Shown piece after piece: positions 53,716-63,814 of a DNA stretch of 64,000 nucleotides (positions within the stretch are counted from its first letter, which is position 1; each line of letters starts with the position of its first letter). This DNA is from Sporolactobacillus laevolacticus DSM 442 (GTDB lineage: Bacteria; Bacillota; Bacilli; Bacillales; Sporolactobacillaceae). The notes under the pieces are model-generated. The model worked only from the letters and a program-made list of their open reading frames with translations. It made no database searches and was not told the origin of the DNA. Position numbers and translations under genes: made by a program. Location of the stretch: assembly GCF_000497245.1 (NCBI RefSeq), contig NZ_AWTC01000003.1, positions 116,656-180,655 on the forward strand. The letters run 5' to 3'.

Positions 53716-55023
53716 ATGGAAAGTCAAAATATTAAGAAAAAAAGTGTTAGGAAAGCAGGTTTGTTGTCCCTCATTCCCGGATTAGGACAAATGTATAATG
53801 GTCAGCAGCTAAAAGGATTTGCTTTTCTTGCTGTAACCATTGCATTTTTAATTGAACTTGTCACTATTGGGATACCTGCTTTTCAAGATTTTGTCACATT
53901 GGGAACGGTTCCAATTCGGGACCATTCCCTTTTCTTACTTGTAAAAGGAACATTACAAATCATTATCACCTTTGTCTTTTTGATGGTACTCATACTTAAT
54001 GTGAGTGATGCAAGGCAAGTGGCTAAGCAATACAATACATTGGGCTATGTCAATCGTTCTGCACGCTCGATGTTAAAAAATATTTGGGAAAATGGATTTC
54101 CTTATTTGCTCACAATCCCTGCTTATTTTGTTATGTTATTTGTCATTGTGTTTCCGGTTTTGGTAACTCTATTGATGGCGTTTACAAATTATGATTTTTA
54201 TCATATTCCTCCGGCAAAACTTATTGACTGGGTAGGGTTGCAGAATTTTGTAAATATGTTCTTTCTAAGTGCGTACCGTTCGACATTTGTGAGTGTGCTC
54301 GGCTGGACGATCATTTGGACGCTTCTGGCGACAACAGGACAAATTACTCTTGGTATACTGACAGCCGTGATCACAAATCAAAAGTTTATCATTGGCAAGA
54401 AATTTTTCCGCATCATTTTTCTTCTGCCTTGGGCGATACCGGCGTTTGTCACCATTATGAGCTTTTCAAACATGTTTAATGATAGTATTGGTGCGATCAA
54501 TCAACAGGTCTTAGGTTTATTAAATTATATCCCATTCGTTCAAGTTTCAGACATACCATGGAAAACAGACCCGTTCTGGACGAAAACCGCATTGATTATG
54601 ATTCAAACATGGCTAGGATTTCCTTATATATTTGTCATGGTGACAGGAGTATTGCAATCAATTCCAGATGATCTCTATGAAGCGGCCAATATCGATGGTG
54701 CTAACGCCATTCAGAAATTCACAAAAATTACACTGCCAATGATCTTGTTTGCCACTGCACCTGTGTTTATTACTCAATATACATTCAACTTTAACAATTT
54801 CTCGATTATCTATTTGTTCAACTCAGGAGGACCGGGAGATGTTGGCGGCGGTGCAGGTTCTACCGACATTTTGATCTCCTGGATTTACAAACTAACAACG
54901 GGAACATCACCTCAATATGCATTGGCTTCGGCAGTGACTATTGTCATATCAATTATTGTCATCGGTGTGTCATTACTCACTTTCAAGAAAACGCATGCTT
55001 TCAGTAATGAGGAGATGATGTAA
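53716..55023 (+). CDS. mdxF: Maltodextrin ABC permease MdxF
   Basis: 435 residues and about eight membrane helices. The N-terminus has the [12 protein letters not shown] motif seen in Firmicute MalF proteins. The EAA loop, [22 protein letters not shown] (in part), near residue 325 docks on the ATPase. It forms the channel with MdxG. Spacing of 30 bases after mdxE and 1 after its own stop to mdxG shows one operon. Confidence 0.93.
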   Translation: MESQNIKKKSVRKAGLLSLIPGLGQMYNGQQLKGFAFLAVTIAFLIELVTIGIPAFQDFVTLGTVPIRDHSLFLLVKGTLQIIITFVFLMVLILNVSDARQVAKQYNTLGYVNRSARSMLKNIWENGFPYLLTIPAYFVMLFVIVFPVLVTLLMAFTNYDFYHIPPAKLIDWVGLQNFVNMFFLSAYRSTFVSVLGWTIIWTLLATTGQITLGILTAVITNQKFIIGKKFFRIIFLLPWAIPAFVTIMSFSNMFNDSIGAINQQVLGLLNYIPFVQVSDIPWKTDPFWTKTALIMIQTWLGFPYIFVMVTGVLQSIPDDLYEAANIDGANAIQKFTKITLPMILFATAPVFITQYTFNFNNFSIIYLFNSGGPGDVGGGAGSTDILISWIYKLTTGTSPQYALASAVTIVISIIVIGVSLLTFKKTHAFSNEEMM

Positions 55024-55024
55024 T

Positions 55025-55876
55025 ATGAGAGGCATACTTAGCAGTACAAAATTTAATCGTTTTTTCAGTCGGTTCTTGACCTATCTGTTTCTGATCGTGC
55101 TCAGCATTATTATCATATACCCATTACTAATCACGGTTCAATCTGCATTTAACGCTAGTGATTTGACTGCATTTACACTCGATTTGCACATGCATTGGAC
55201 ATTGGCCAATTTTCAGCAACTTTTTACTCAGACCCTCTATCTGACGTGGTTTAAGAATACTATGATTATTGCAGTTTCAACGATGATTATTCAAGTCATC
55301 ATTGTCACACTCGCAGGCTACACGTATAGTCGTTATCGATTTAAAGGAAGAAAAAATGGGTTAATCTTTTTTCTAGTCATTCAAATGGTTCCGACGATGG
55401 CAGCACTCACTGCATATTTCGTGCTTGGACTGATTATCAACGGTCTTGATCAATATTGGTTCCTAACTATGGTCTATGTTGGCGGGGGTATTCCAATGAA
55501 TACCTGGTTGATGAAAGGCTACTTCGACACGATACCGCGTGATTTGGATGAATCCGCACGCATTGATGGTGCCGGTCACTTACGTATCTTATGGCAAATT
55601 AACTTACCACTAGCCATGCCAATGATTGCTGTTCAGGCACTTTGGGCATTTATGGGCCCATTTGGCGATTATTTGTTATCAGCGTTTCTACTTCGATCAC
55701 CAGAAAATATGACGGTTGCTGTTGGACTACAGCAGTTCATCGCTGATCCGACCAATCAACGTGTTGCCATGTTCGCGGCGGGTTCGTTCCTAATCTCAAT
55801 TCCAATCGTTATTTTATTTTTCCTCCTACAACGGAATTTCCAAAGCGGATTGACAGCAGGGGGAACGAAAGGATAA
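55025..55876 (+). CDS. mdxG: Maltodextrin ABC permease MdxG
   Basis: 283 residues and six membrane helices. The EAA loop is [20 protein letters not shown] near residue 180. It pairs with MdxF. No ATPase gene lies in the operon; the multi-sugar ATPase MsmX, encoded 5 kb downstream, is the likely partner, as in B. subtilis. It starts 1 base after the mdxF stop. Confidence 0.93.
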   Translation: MRGILSSTKFNRFFSRFLTYLFLIVLSIIIIYPLLITVQSAFNASDLTAFTLDLHMHWTLANFQQLFTQTLYLTWFKNTMIIAVSTMIIQVIIVTLAGYTYSRYRFKGRKNGLIFFLVIQMVPTMAALTAYFVLGLIINGLDQYWFLTMVYVGGGIPMNTWLMKGYFDTIPRDLDESARIDGAGHLRILWQINLPLAMPMIAVQALWAFMGPFGDYLLSAFLLRSPENMTVAVGLQQFIADPTNQRVAMFAAGSFLISIPIVILFFLLQRNFQSGLTAGGTKG

Positions 55877-55939
55877 TAATCGAGCGTATGATCATCGTAG
55901 TGGGTAAAAGAAATATAATGTGTGCAAGGTGAGAATGTG

Positions 55940-56818
55940 ATGATAAAAGAAAAAGGATTCCCAATTAATTATCTCGTATCAATGAGTAGTCTGAAGCGCA
56001 TTTTTGAGGAGCGAACTCGCTTTCAATGGTGGAAACTTGTCTTCTTGTTCCTGTTCATCAATGGATGCTTAATGATGCCGATTTCAATACATCTTTCATC
56101 GGTTACACAAGCTCCTTTATCATTGGTTGCACCGACCGTAGACCGGACAATTACTGGAAATGTTCGCTTGGATGGAGCGATTAAAGAAGGCGAATTAACA
56201 GGTGCTGCTGAAACTAAAAAAATGGTTGACAATCGTGTGGTTGTCGCTACGGATCCCAAAAATACGCTAAAGGTTTCAGGAAGTCGGTACCATCACAGCG
56301 TTAGTAGATATAAGAGTGTTTTAGTTTTCCAAAAACATCATTTGATTCTTACCGATCAAAACGGATATGGATTTGTGATCGACTATCCGAAACACAAGGA
56401 TCTATCATTAACAGGACACAAGGATGGCGTTAAGATGCTTGTTTCCGAACTATGGATGGATCAATATAAGCCGATCTATGTAACTGTTGTATCACTGCTT
56501 AGTTTTGCAGCTTTGCTGGTTTCTAACATCATTCTTATGAGTGCCATGACCTTCATTCTATGGCTAACAAAGTATTCGAAGATATCGGATATTCGGTCGT
56601 TACGCGAAGCTGCAGCAATCGTAATTACGTCAGCAGGGTGGCCATCAATCGCAGCACTGTTTCTATCTTTGTTTTCATTCGATTATGGATCCCTTATTAT
56701 GATTCAATCGATAGGGCTTGTTCTAGTTATTTCACTTGTATTTTGGAAAACTCATTTTCAAAACAACCGAAAAGTTATAAACCGGCATTTGACAGTACTA
56801 GGAGATGAGAGTAAATGA
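55940..56818 (+). CDS. DUF1189 membrane protein of mal operon (YvdJ-like)
   Basis: About 292 residues. An N-terminal helix (about 32-52), a soluble region of about 140 residues, and three or four C-terminal helices. DUF1189 proteins (YvdJ, MalA of streptococci) sit in maltodextrin operons but their role is unknown. The ATG at 55940 fits the SD (aaggtgag); the GTG at 55922 lies before it. The last codon overlaps the phosphorylase start (ATGA). Confidence 0.8.
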   Translation: MIKEKGFPINYLVSMSSLKRIFEERTRFQWWKLVFLFLFINGCLMMPISIHLSSVTQAPLSLVAPTVDRTITGNVRLDGAIKEGELTGAAETKKMVDNRVVVATDPKNTLKVSGSRYHHSVSRYKSVLVFQKHHLILTDQNGYGFVIDYPKHKDLSLTGHKDGVKMLVSELWMDQYKPIYVTVVSLLSFAALLVSNIILMSAMTFILWLTKYSKISDIRSLREAAAIVITSAGWPSIAALFLSLFSFDYGSLIMIQSIGLVLVISLVFWKTHFQNNRKVINRHLTVLGDESK

Positions 56819-59133
56819 GCAATTTAAGGCTATTCGATATTGATGGGTGGAAACTAGCAACCCAACACCTAAATAAAGAGCACATCCGCTTGCAAGAGAG
56901 TATGACTTCTATCGGCAATGGCTATATGGGCATGAGAGGCAACTTTGAAGAAACTTATTCTGGTGATCACCACCAGGGAACGTATATTGCTGGAGTTTGG
57001 TATCCAGACAAAACACGGGTAGGCTGGTGGAAAAATGGTTATCCTGAGTATTTTGGCAAAGTGATTAACGCTGTGAATCTTATAGGGATTAAATTGTTCA
57101 TTGATGGAGAAGAAGTGGATCTTTATCAAGATCAGATTGAGAATTTTTATCTTGAACTGAATATGCATGAAGGGATATTGCATCGTTCTTACTTTGTCTC
57201 AAAAAATAATAAAAAAGTTAAAGTTAAGACAGAACGTTTTTTGAGTGCTGTAAACAAAGAAATTTGTGCTATACGTTTTCAAGTAACTGCATTAACGGAA
57301 AATGTTACAGTCAAAATGGTTCCGTTCCTTGATGCTCATGTACGAAATGAAGATTCGAATTATGACGAAATGTTCTGGTTAGAGACTGATCGAAAGTCTT
57401 ACGAAGACTATTCAGGTCTTACGGTTAGAACCATTGATAATTCATTTGGTGTTCCTGTTTTCTCGGTTTGCGCCTCAATGGGTATACAAACGGACCAACA
57501 AGCAGAAAAAACAATTTTTCAAAAAAATCTATATGTAGCTCATGAGTACACGTATCATCTGAAAATCGGTGAAAAGGCGACGTTGGATAAGCTCATTACA
57601 GTGACAACAAGCAGAGATTATGATCAATCCTTGCTGATGACTCGCGCAGAAGAATTGTTAGCTCAAGCGTTGTCCCATGGATATAATGAGCTAAAAGAAG
57701 AGCATCGCTCAGCTTGGGAAGATCGATGGAATAAGGCGGATGTTTCCATTGAAGGGGATGATGAAGCACAGCAGGGGATTCGATTTAACCTGTTCCAGCT
57801 TTTTTCTACCTATTACGGAGAGGATGACCGTTTGAATATTGGACCTAAGGGTTTCACTGGTGAAAAATACGGTGGTGCCACATACTGGGATACGGAAGCC
57901 TATGCGGTTCCTTTATATCTGGCATTAGCAGATCCGAGTGTAACCAAGCAGCTGCTCCTTTATCGATATAAGCAATTAGATGGTGCTTATCACAATGCGA
58001 AACAGCAAGGATTACAAGGTGCTCTTTATCCAATGGTTACGTTCACTGGTGTGGAGTGTCATAACGAATGGGAAATTACTTTTGAAGAAATTCATCGAAA
58101 TGGCGCCATCGCTTACGCTATTTACAATTATGTTAATTACACAGGTGATAAAGCTTATATTGAAGAGGCTGGTATTGACGTTCTGGTCGGGATTAGTCGT
58201 TTTTGGGCAGATCGGGTTCATTTTTCAGAACGTGCTCAAAAATATATGATTCATGGTGTCACCGGACCTAATGAATACGAAAATAACGTGAACAACAACT
58301 GGTATACAAATACGATGGCAGCTTGGACACTCGGGTATACAATTGACGCACTTGAATCGATCAGCAAAGAAAAATACAATACGCTAAATTTATCCGATCA
58401 GGAGATCGCTCATTGGAGAGATATTGTCTTGCGGATGTATTATCCGCAAGACAAAGAACTGGGCATTTTTGTCCAACATGATACATTTCTTGATAAAGAC
58501 ATTAAACCTGTATCTGCCATTCCTGCTGATCAACGCCCGATTAACCAGCACTGGTCATGGGATCGGATTCTTCGGTCGTGTTATATCAAACAAGCAGATG
58601 TTCTTCAGGGCTTATACTTTTTGAATGATCACTATACTATAGAAGAAAAAGAGAAGAACTTTGATTTTTACGAACCGCTCACTGTTCATGAATCCAGTTT
58701 GTCGGCGTGCGTCCATGCGATTTTGGCCGCGGAGCTTGGTAAGAAAGATAAAGCACTCGAACTTTATCAGCGAACAGCAAGACTAGATCTAGACAATTAT
58801 AATAATGATACCGAAGATGGGTTGCATATCACATCGATGACTGGGAGCTGGCTTGCGATTGTTCAAGGATTTGCAGGGATGAGAACTTATGGTGAAAAAC
58901 TGTCGTTATCGCCTTTCCTACCTGATGGCTGGACATCCTATGCTTTCAAAATTAATTACCGCAGCCGTTTAATCAAAGTGAATGTTACGGGTAAGCGAAT
59001 CACTTTGGAATTACTGTCAGGAGATCCATTACCAATCACAGTCTATGGGCAGCATATTAATCTTGATCATCAATTTGCGGTTAACATTCCTGATCATGAG
59101 GAGCGTGTAGATGATGCAAGCAGTACTCTTTGA
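56815..59133 (+). CDS. mdxK: Maltose phosphorylase, GH65
   Basis: 772 residues: an N-terminal beta-sandwich (about 1-270), a linker, an (alpha/alpha)6 barrel and a C-terminal cap. The general-acid Glu is in [19 protein letters not shown] (about residue 484). Phosphate-binding and other barrel motifs, such as [12 protein letters not shown], are intact. It splits maltose with phosphate to beta-glucose-1-phosphate and glucose, saving one ATP per disaccharide. It overlaps the previous gene by 4 bases and the next by 23. Confidence 0.95.
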   Translation: MSNLRLFDIDGWKLATQHLNKEHIRLQESMTSIGNGYMGMRGNFEETYSGDHHQGTYIAGVWYPDKTRVGWWKNGYPEYFGKVINAVNLIGIKLFIDGEEVDLYQDQIENFYLELNMHEGILHRSYFVSKNNKKVKVKTERFLSAVNKEICAIRFQVTALTENVTVKMVPFLDAHVRNEDSNYDEMFWLETDRKSYEDYSGLTVRTIDNSFGVPVFSVCASMGIQTDQQAEKTIFQKNLYVAHEYTYHLKIGEKATLDKLITVTTSRDYDQSLLMTRAEELLAQALSHGYNELKEEHRSAWEDRWNKADVSIEGDDEAQQGIRFNLFQLFSTYYGEDDRLNIGPKGFTGEKYGGATYWDTEAYAVPLYLALADPSVTKQLLLYRYKQLDGAYHNAKQQGLQGALYPMVTFTGVECHNEWEITFEEIHRNGAIAYAIYNYVNYTGDKAYIEEAGIDVLVGISRFWADRVHFSERAQKYMIHGVTGPNEYENNVNNNWYTNTMAAWTLGYTIDALESISKEKYNTLNLSDQEIAHWRDIVLRMYYPQDKELGIFVQHDTFLDKDIKPVSAIPADQRPINQHWSWDRILRSCYIKQADVLQGLYFLNDHYTIEEKEKNFDFYEPLTVHESSLSACVHAILAAELGKKDKALELYQRTARLDLDNYNNDTEDGLHITSMTGSWLAIVQGFAGMRTYGEKLSLSPFLPDGWTSYAFKINYRSRLIKVNVTGKRITLELLSGDPLPITVYGQHINLDHQFAVNIPDHEERVDDASSTL

Positions 59134-59773
59134 TTTGGATGGTGTAATTACTGACACTGCAAAATATCATTTTCAGGCATGGAAACGTCTTGCATCAACG
59201 CTTGGTATTTCAATAGATGAGCGGTTTAATGAACGACTCAAGGGTGTTTCACGAATGGATTCACTCAAAAGGATCCTAGAATATGGTGGTCTGTCAAATC
59301 ATCATTTTACATCGATTCAACTTGAACAGATGGCGGAACAAAAAAATAACGATTATAAGCAGTTAATCCAAGGGATTACACCCAAAGAGCTACTTCCTGG
59401 AATTAGTGAATTGTTAACAGCCTTACGGTCAAAAGGAATAAAAATTGCGCTTGCTTCTGCAAGTAAAAATGGCCCGTTTATTCTTGAACGACTGAAGATT
59501 GATACTTTCTTTGACTCAGTTGTTGATCCTGCCAAGCTCCAGAAAGGAAAACCAGATCCGGAAATATTTTTGACGGCAGCAGCGCAGTTAGGAATTGATC
59601 CAAAAGAATGTGCGGGTATTGAAGATTCTGTTGCAGGTATTGAATCCATCCTTGCTGCCGGAATGTTCGCTGTAGGTGTAGGCGTTCCAGAAAATATTGG
59701 TGCTCATTTTCGTGTTGCATCGACAACGGAATTGACCATAGACGCCCTGTTTTCTCATTTCAAGCATAGATAA
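59111..59773 (+). CDS. pgcM: Beta-phosphoglucomutase
   Basis: 220 residues, HAD superfamily. The nucleophile motif [12 protein letters not shown] is at residues 6-17, and [20 protein letters not shown] and [12 protein letters not shown] supply the other catalytic parts. It converts the beta-glucose-1-phosphate made by maltose phosphorylase to glucose-6-phosphate. Its start lies inside the end of the phosphorylase gene, 7 bases after SD gaggag, so the two are translationally coupled. A terminator follows. Confidence 0.94.
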   Translation: MMQAVLFDLDGVITDTAKYHFQAWKRLASTLGISIDERFNERLKGVSRMDSLKRILEYGGLSNHHFTSIQLEQMAEQKNNDYKQLIQGITPKELLPGISELLTALRSKGIKIALASASKNGPFILERLKIDTFFDSVVDPAKLQKGKPDPEIFLTAAAQLGIDPKECAGIEDSVAGIESILAAGMFAVGVGVPENIGAHFRVASTTELTIDALFSHFKHR

Positions 59774-59809
59774 TAATAGAATTAAATGACCAAGTTCACA
59801 GGTCATAGC

Positions 59810-59845
59810 GCTGTATTCATAAGAGAGTATGAATACAGCTTTTTG
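59810..59845 (+). terminator. Rho-independent terminator of the mal operon
   Basis: An 11-bp perfect stem (59810-59820 with 59829-59839) is followed by five T's. Confidence 0.9.
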
Positions 59846-59913
59846 GGATGATTATGATTAATTAGGTATGAATATTTAACATAAATTGAGAATCAGAGAG
59901 AGGAGGGGATCAA

Positions 59914-60777
59914 TTGAATATTCAACAATTGATCGCAAATTATCCGGGTACATTATACAAAAAAATACCGTTTCAACCTGAAAGGGGAACAATCTATTTT
60001 TATAACAAACCATATTACATTGCCATTCCATTGGAAAAATTGACCGATCGAGAACGTATATTAATAGAAACGTTGCTTAGTGAAGAAACACCTCCAAATT
60101 ATTCACCGGCTTCTCAATATTGGTATGATTTATTGATTAATGATCATGCATTCAACCATACAGATGAAAACAGGAAAATAAGAATCATTTATTTTCACCT
60201 AAACCTACCCTTGAATAACGCTGACCGGCTTGAATGGCATGATGCTTTGAAAGGGTTCTTTGATTCCAATACGTCATTTGTCTATCTCTCATCACAAAGA
60301 GGATTCATCGTTGAACAGACCGTACTACTCTCTGAGGGGGAATTAGATGCGATTGCCAATACTCTTGCGAATGATTTTACAGTAAAATGTTCCTTTCAAA
60401 TAGGATTAAGGCATACGGTTTCACCACAACTCAAACAAATCTTCGTAGAGGAACTTCATCTGTTTGAAAAGACTATTGCAAAAGCTAATGTGAAGAATGT
60501 GACTTGTGTCGAATCCGAGCTTTTTTCACTGCTCAAACCCCATCTCAATAAATATTCCACCTTGGAAGACATACGTAAGATAATTGCTGAAGATGATACT
60601 TGGGTTACGATTATTCATGCCATCTGGGAATACCAGGAAAATATAAGCCTTGCAGCGAAACATTTGTATATGCACCGAAATACGCTTCAATATCGTATGG
60701 ACAAGTTCTACGAAGCAACTGGAATTTCTCTTAGAAAGATGGATGGCTTAACCATCGCATATATGTCATCTCTATAA
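59914..60777 (+). CDS. PucR/CdaR-type HTH regulator
   Basis: 287 residues. The C-terminal HTH (about 225-287) has the PucR/CdaR pattern: AAKHLYMHRNTLQYRMDKF. The N-terminal 200 residues show no familiar sensor domain; a YNKPYYIAIPLEKL block near residue 30 looks conserved. The TTG start has a strong SD (ggagggg). It sits between the mal terminator and the convergent msmX, so sugar-related control is possible but unproven. Confidence 0.75.
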   Translation: MNIQQLIANYPGTLYKKIPFQPERGTIYFYNKPYYIAIPLEKLTDRERILIETLLSEETPPNYSPASQYWYDLLINDHAFNHTDENRKIRIIYFHLNLPLNNADRLEWHDALKGFFDSNTSFVYLSSQRGFIVEQTVLLSEGELDAIANTLANDFTVKCSFQIGLRHTVSPQLKQIFVEELHLFEKTIAKANVKNVTCVESELFSLLKPHLNKYSTLEDIRKIIAEDDTWVTIIHAIWEYQENISLAAKHLYMHRNTLQYRMDKFYEATGISLRKMDGLTIAYMSSL

Positions 60778-60804
60778 ATAATTGGAAATTCTGATGAACT
60801 GAAA

Positions 60805-60850
60805 AATCCGAGAGAAGATGGTAGATTATCCTCTTCTGTCGGATTTAACA
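60805..60850. terminator. Hairpin between convergent regulator and msmX
   Basis: The arms AAATCCG and CGGATTT enclose a second paired pair, AGAAGA with TCTTCT. A's and T's flank it. It probably ends both transcripts. Confidence 0.7.
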
Positions 60851-60875
60851 TTGTGATCGCTTTTTCAGTGATTCA

Positions 60876-61979
60876 TTAAATTTTTGTTAGTGATTTTTCG
60901 GTATCAGGATCAAAGAAATGAGTTTTATTGGCATCAAGCGCAAATTTAACTTTTTCTTGTGGCTGATATTGCGTACGTGCATTAACACGAGCCACGAATT
61001 GATGGCTGCCTACTTGGGAGTGAAGCATAAATTCTGCACCGGTTAATTCTGCGATGATGATGTTTGCGTGAATCACGCTATTAGGATTGGATTCAATAAA
61101 TACAGGTTCGTCATGAATGTCCTCAGGACGGATTCCCATGATTATTGGATGATCAAGTACTCCATGACCGCGAAGCACTTTTAATTTTCCTTCAGGTATA
61201 AGGATGTCAATGCCATCACCGATAAAATGATTATCTTGAAGTTTTCCGTGGAAAAAGTTCATTGGCGGTGAACCAATGAAGCCGCCGACAAATAGATTTT
61301 CGGGATTGTCGTATACTTCTTTTGGGGTACCCACTTGTTGAATGACCCCATCTTTCATGACAACGATTCGGGAAGCCATTGTCATTGCTTCTGTTTGATC
61401 ATGAGTAACATAAATCATGGTTGCTTGAAGTTCCTGATGAAGTTTACCAATTTCTGCACGCATTTGTACACGAAGTTTAGCATCGAGATTTGACAGCGGT
61501 TCGTCCATCAGAAAGACTTTTGCGTTACGAACGATTGCTCGGCCTAAAGCGACACGCTGTCTTTGCCCACCTGATAATGCCTTCGGCTTTCTGTCTAAGT
61601 ACTCTTTAATTCCCAAAATTTCTGCAGCATGCTCTACACTTTTTTTAATTTCATCCTTGGGCACTTTACGCAACTTAAGCCCAAATGCCATGTTATCAAA
61701 AACAGTCATATGCGGGTAAAGTGCATAGTTTTGAAAAACCATTGCGATATCGCGATCCTTAGGGGTGACATCATTCATCTTTTTACCGTCAATGAATAAT
61801 TCTCCTTTTGAAATATCCTCAAGTCCTGCAACCATGCGTAAAGTGGTAGATTTTCCACAGCCTGAAGGGCCAACAAAGACGATAAATTCTTTGTCAGCAA
61901 TATTGAGGTTAAAATCGGTAACAGCAGTAACATCGTTATCGTAAATTTTATAAATATGTTGTAATGAAAGCTCAGCCAA
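60876..61979 (-). CDS. msmX: Multi-sugar ABC transporter ATPase MsmX
   Basis: 367 residues. Walker A GPSGCGKSTTLRMVAGLE, signature LSGGQRQRVALGRAIV, Walker B VFLMDEPLSNLD and switch His in YVTHDQTEA, then the MalK-like C-terminal regulatory domain (about 235-367). The ORF could extend to 62045, but the TTG at 61979 has SD (aaggaagtggg), gives the family N-terminus MAELSLQHIYKIYD, and leaves the cre site upstream. It energises several sugar importers, here probably MdxEFG. Confidence 0.93.
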   Translation of the reverse strand: MAELSLQHIYKIYDNDVTAVTDFNLNIADKEFIVFVGPSGCGKSTTLRMVAGLEDISKGELFIDGKKMNDVTPKDRDIAMVFQNYALYPHMTVFDNMAFGLKLRKVPKDEIKKSVEHAAEILGIKEYLDRKPKALSGGQRQRVALGRAIVRNAKVFLMDEPLSNLDAKLRVQMRAEIGKLHQELQATMIYVTHDQTEAMTMASRIVVMKDGVIQQVGTPKEVYDNPENLFVGGFIGSPPMNFFHGKLQDNHFIGDGIDILIPEGKLKVLRGHGVLDHPIIMGIRPEDIHDEPVFIESNPNSVIHANIIIAELTGAEFMLHSQVGSHQFVARVNARTQYQPQEKVKFALDANKTHFFDPDTEKSLTKI

Positions 61980-62017
61980 ATTTCCCACTTCCTTCTCATC
62001 TGATACTACCATTGTAG

Positions 62018-62031
62018 TGAAACCGGTTACA
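62018..62031 (-). promoter_or_regulatory. cre site before msmX
   Basis: TGAAACCGGTTACA matches the cre consensus TGWAANCGNTNWCA at all defined positions and lies 39 bases before the msmX start codon. CcpA repression is inferred. Confidence 0.75.
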
Positions 62032-62118
62032 AATAGAAATGTCAAATTGTCTGATTCATTAAGGATTTTATTGGGCAGTTTGTATGGATCGGTGAGTTAT
62101 GGCTCATTTTAATGCCTC

Positions 62119-62132
62119 TGTTACCGATAAAA
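62119..62132 (-). promoter_or_regulatory. Degenerate maltose-type operator before msmX
   Basis: On the minus strand it reads TTTTATCGGTAACA, one base from the site before mdxE. It lies 140 bases before msmX. Confidence 0.5.
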
Positions 62133-62236
62133 TTATGACAGGTGCTAAGTTTGGGATTATCGGATAATCATGAGACTCAATTGTAATTCGGATGAATAGT
62201 GTTAAATAAGCTCAATTTCTGTCAGAAAAAGAAGAC

Positions 62237-62506
62237 TTATTGACTCTTGGAATAAGTTATTTGACCAAGTACAGTCTCGATCTGTGGAATAAGTTGATTC
62301 CACTCAACTGAAGGCAACTTACAGACCGTAAGAAAGTCGTTATAGCAAAACAAATTGTCAATACCATCGATTGCCATTAGATGTTTTAACAGTAGGGACT
62401 CTGGCTTCGATTCCTTTGTTATTTCAATTCGTCCGGCAAATATAGCCTGATCGGTAGTGAATTTTATGGCGTTTGGATTTGGTGTAGAAGTTGCTTTAAA
62501 TTGCAT
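62237..62506 (-). CDS. Nfu/NifU N-terminal-domain scaffold protein
   Basis: 89 residues. The N-terminus MQFKATSTPNPNAIKF and the block IFAGRIEI are typical of the Nfu N-terminal domain, which occurs alone in Bacillales and joined to a Cys-rich domain elsewhere. It lacks the CXXC needed to hold a cluster. It is thought to help Fe-S cluster delivery. The ATG at 62506 has SD aaaggaaat; the longer frame to 62554 has no SD. It is divergent from the SufT-like gene. Confidence 0.85.
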   Translation of the reverse strand: MQFKATSTPNPNAIKFTTDQAIFAGRIEITKESKPESLLLKHLMAIDGIDNLFCYNDFLTVCKLPSVEWNQLIPQIETVLGQITYSKSQ

Positions 62507-62651
62507 CGTTGATTTCCTTTCCTGAGCAAGAATTTCTTCTTGTATTATATACATGTTTGCTGGGAAAGGCTCGTAAAGATTCTTGAAGGATGAAATACAC
62601 CATGCAATCGGGTATACTGAATGTAGTCAGCGTGAGGAAGGAGGGGTTTAA

Positions 62652-62978
62652 ATGGCTGAAAACAGTTCTAATGAAGAATTGAAAGATCGCGTACTCGAGG
62701 CACTGGAAGACGTTATCGATCCGGAACTTGGTGTGGATATTGTCAATCTCGGCCTTGTGTATGGTGTGGATATAGATGAAGAAAATAATGTAGTTGTGAC
62801 GATGACTCTGACATTTATGGGATGTCCTCTCTCCGCTACGCTCTCCTACGATGTAAAGCGGACGCTTGGTGAAATTGAAGAAGTCAATGAAGTCGAAGTG
62901 AACTTTGTTTGGGATCCGCCGTGGACGAAAGAGCGTATGTCACGTTACGCGAGAATCGCGCTCGGGCTTTCAGAATAA
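62652..62978 (+). CDS. MIP18/DUF59-family Fe-S assembly factor (YitW/SufT-like)
   Basis: 108 residues. DUF59 fold with the conserved block DVIDPELGVDIVNLGLVYGV (about residues 18-37) and the active Cys in LTFMGCPLSATL (about 58). NFVWDPPWTKERMS follows. Such proteins mature Fe-S enzymes. The SD (aaggagggg) is strong. Its divergent neighbour is also an Fe-S factor, so the two may share control. A terminator follows at 62993. Confidence 0.9.
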   Translation: MAENSSNEELKDRVLEALEDVIDPELGVDIVNLGLVYGVDIDEENNVVVTMTLTFMGCPLSATLSYDVKRTLGEIEEVNEVEVNFVWDPPWTKERMSRYARIALGLSE

Positions 62979-62992
62979 AAGAAGTATTGATG

Positions 62993-63033
62993 AAATCAGA
63001 GTAGTAAGCATACCTTCCGCTCTGATTTTTTAT
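62993..63033 (+). terminator. Rho-independent terminator of the DUF59 gene
   Basis: A 9-bp stem (AAATCAGAG with CTCTGATTT) with a run of six T's. Confidence 0.88.
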
Positions 63034-63154
63034 TTGCACGGATGTTAATATTACGGATTTTACCTCATGGGTGATGATTGTAGTTGCCTAGGCATAGGAT
63101 TGAAAGCAAACGCGCAACTGATACTTGGCACATCTTAGTGTTGGAGGAATGATC

Positions 63155-63814
63155 ATGGAACAGGCATTAATCTTTGGCGGGCTCTCACCCTTTGGATTTC
63201 CTATATCGGAACGTCTTCTGGAAGAAGGCGTATATGTTATGTCCGTAAGTTCAGCTGTATCTACCAAGGAAGTGGAACAGGAGGAAGAGAACGAATTCTT
63301 TTTGGGGCGCAACGTATTGTTTCGTAGTGAACGACAAAAAGGAGAGAACAGCTTCGGGGGTATGGTTATTGCCGATACGTTCAGGTTGGATAGCGAACGA
63401 AATAAGGTATTAAAGGATAAGATAAGAAACACGCTAGCTTCCTCTACATCTATTCATAATCTCTTGTTTCTTTCTTCACTTGAGGTGCTCGGAGAATCTG
63501 ACGCGTCGCTGCGAGATAAAGTACCGGTTCATCCTGTTTCGGCAATTGGAAATGCCGCAAATAAAATGGAACTTTTCTTTGTCCATTTGTTGCGGGAAAT
63601 CAGGAGAAAAGAGGCCATCATTTTTCGCACTGATCTCAATCTGCTGGCGGATCGCAAAAAAGGGAAGTCTATTGCTGCACTTATAAACGGGTTATTGGAA
63701 ATTGATCATGTAGGTCTTGATGTCGTGCATTATAAAAGTGGACAGCAGCCCGATGCACAAGTTAATGAAAAAATCAGGGGTCTGCTTCCGGATCGATACA
63801 AAACATGGCTGTAA
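63155..63814 (+). CDS. Rossmann-fold protein, divergent NAD-dependent epimerase/SDR type
   Basis: 219 residues. The N-terminus LIFGGLSPFGFPISERLLEEG is a divergent nucleotide-binding loop, and HNLLFLSSLEVLGES with HPVSAIGNAANKMELFFV resembles the Ser and Tyr/Lys regions of extended SDRs, but the Tyr-X3-Lys pair is not clear (SAIGNAANK). It may be an atypical or inactive epimerase-like protein. SD ttggaggaa is 8 bases before the ATG at 63155. Nothing else places it in a pathway. Confidence 0.65.
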   Translation: MEQALIFGGLSPFGFPISERLLEEGVYVMSVSSAVSTKEVEQEEENEFFLGRNVLFRSERQKGENSFGGMVIADTFRLDSERNKVLKDKIRNTLASSTSIHNLLFLSSLEVLGESDASLRDKVPVHPVSAIGNAANKMELFFVHLLREIRRKEAIIFRTDLNLLADRKKGKSIAALINGLLEIDHVGLDVVHYKSGQQPDAQVNEKIRGLLPDRYKTWL

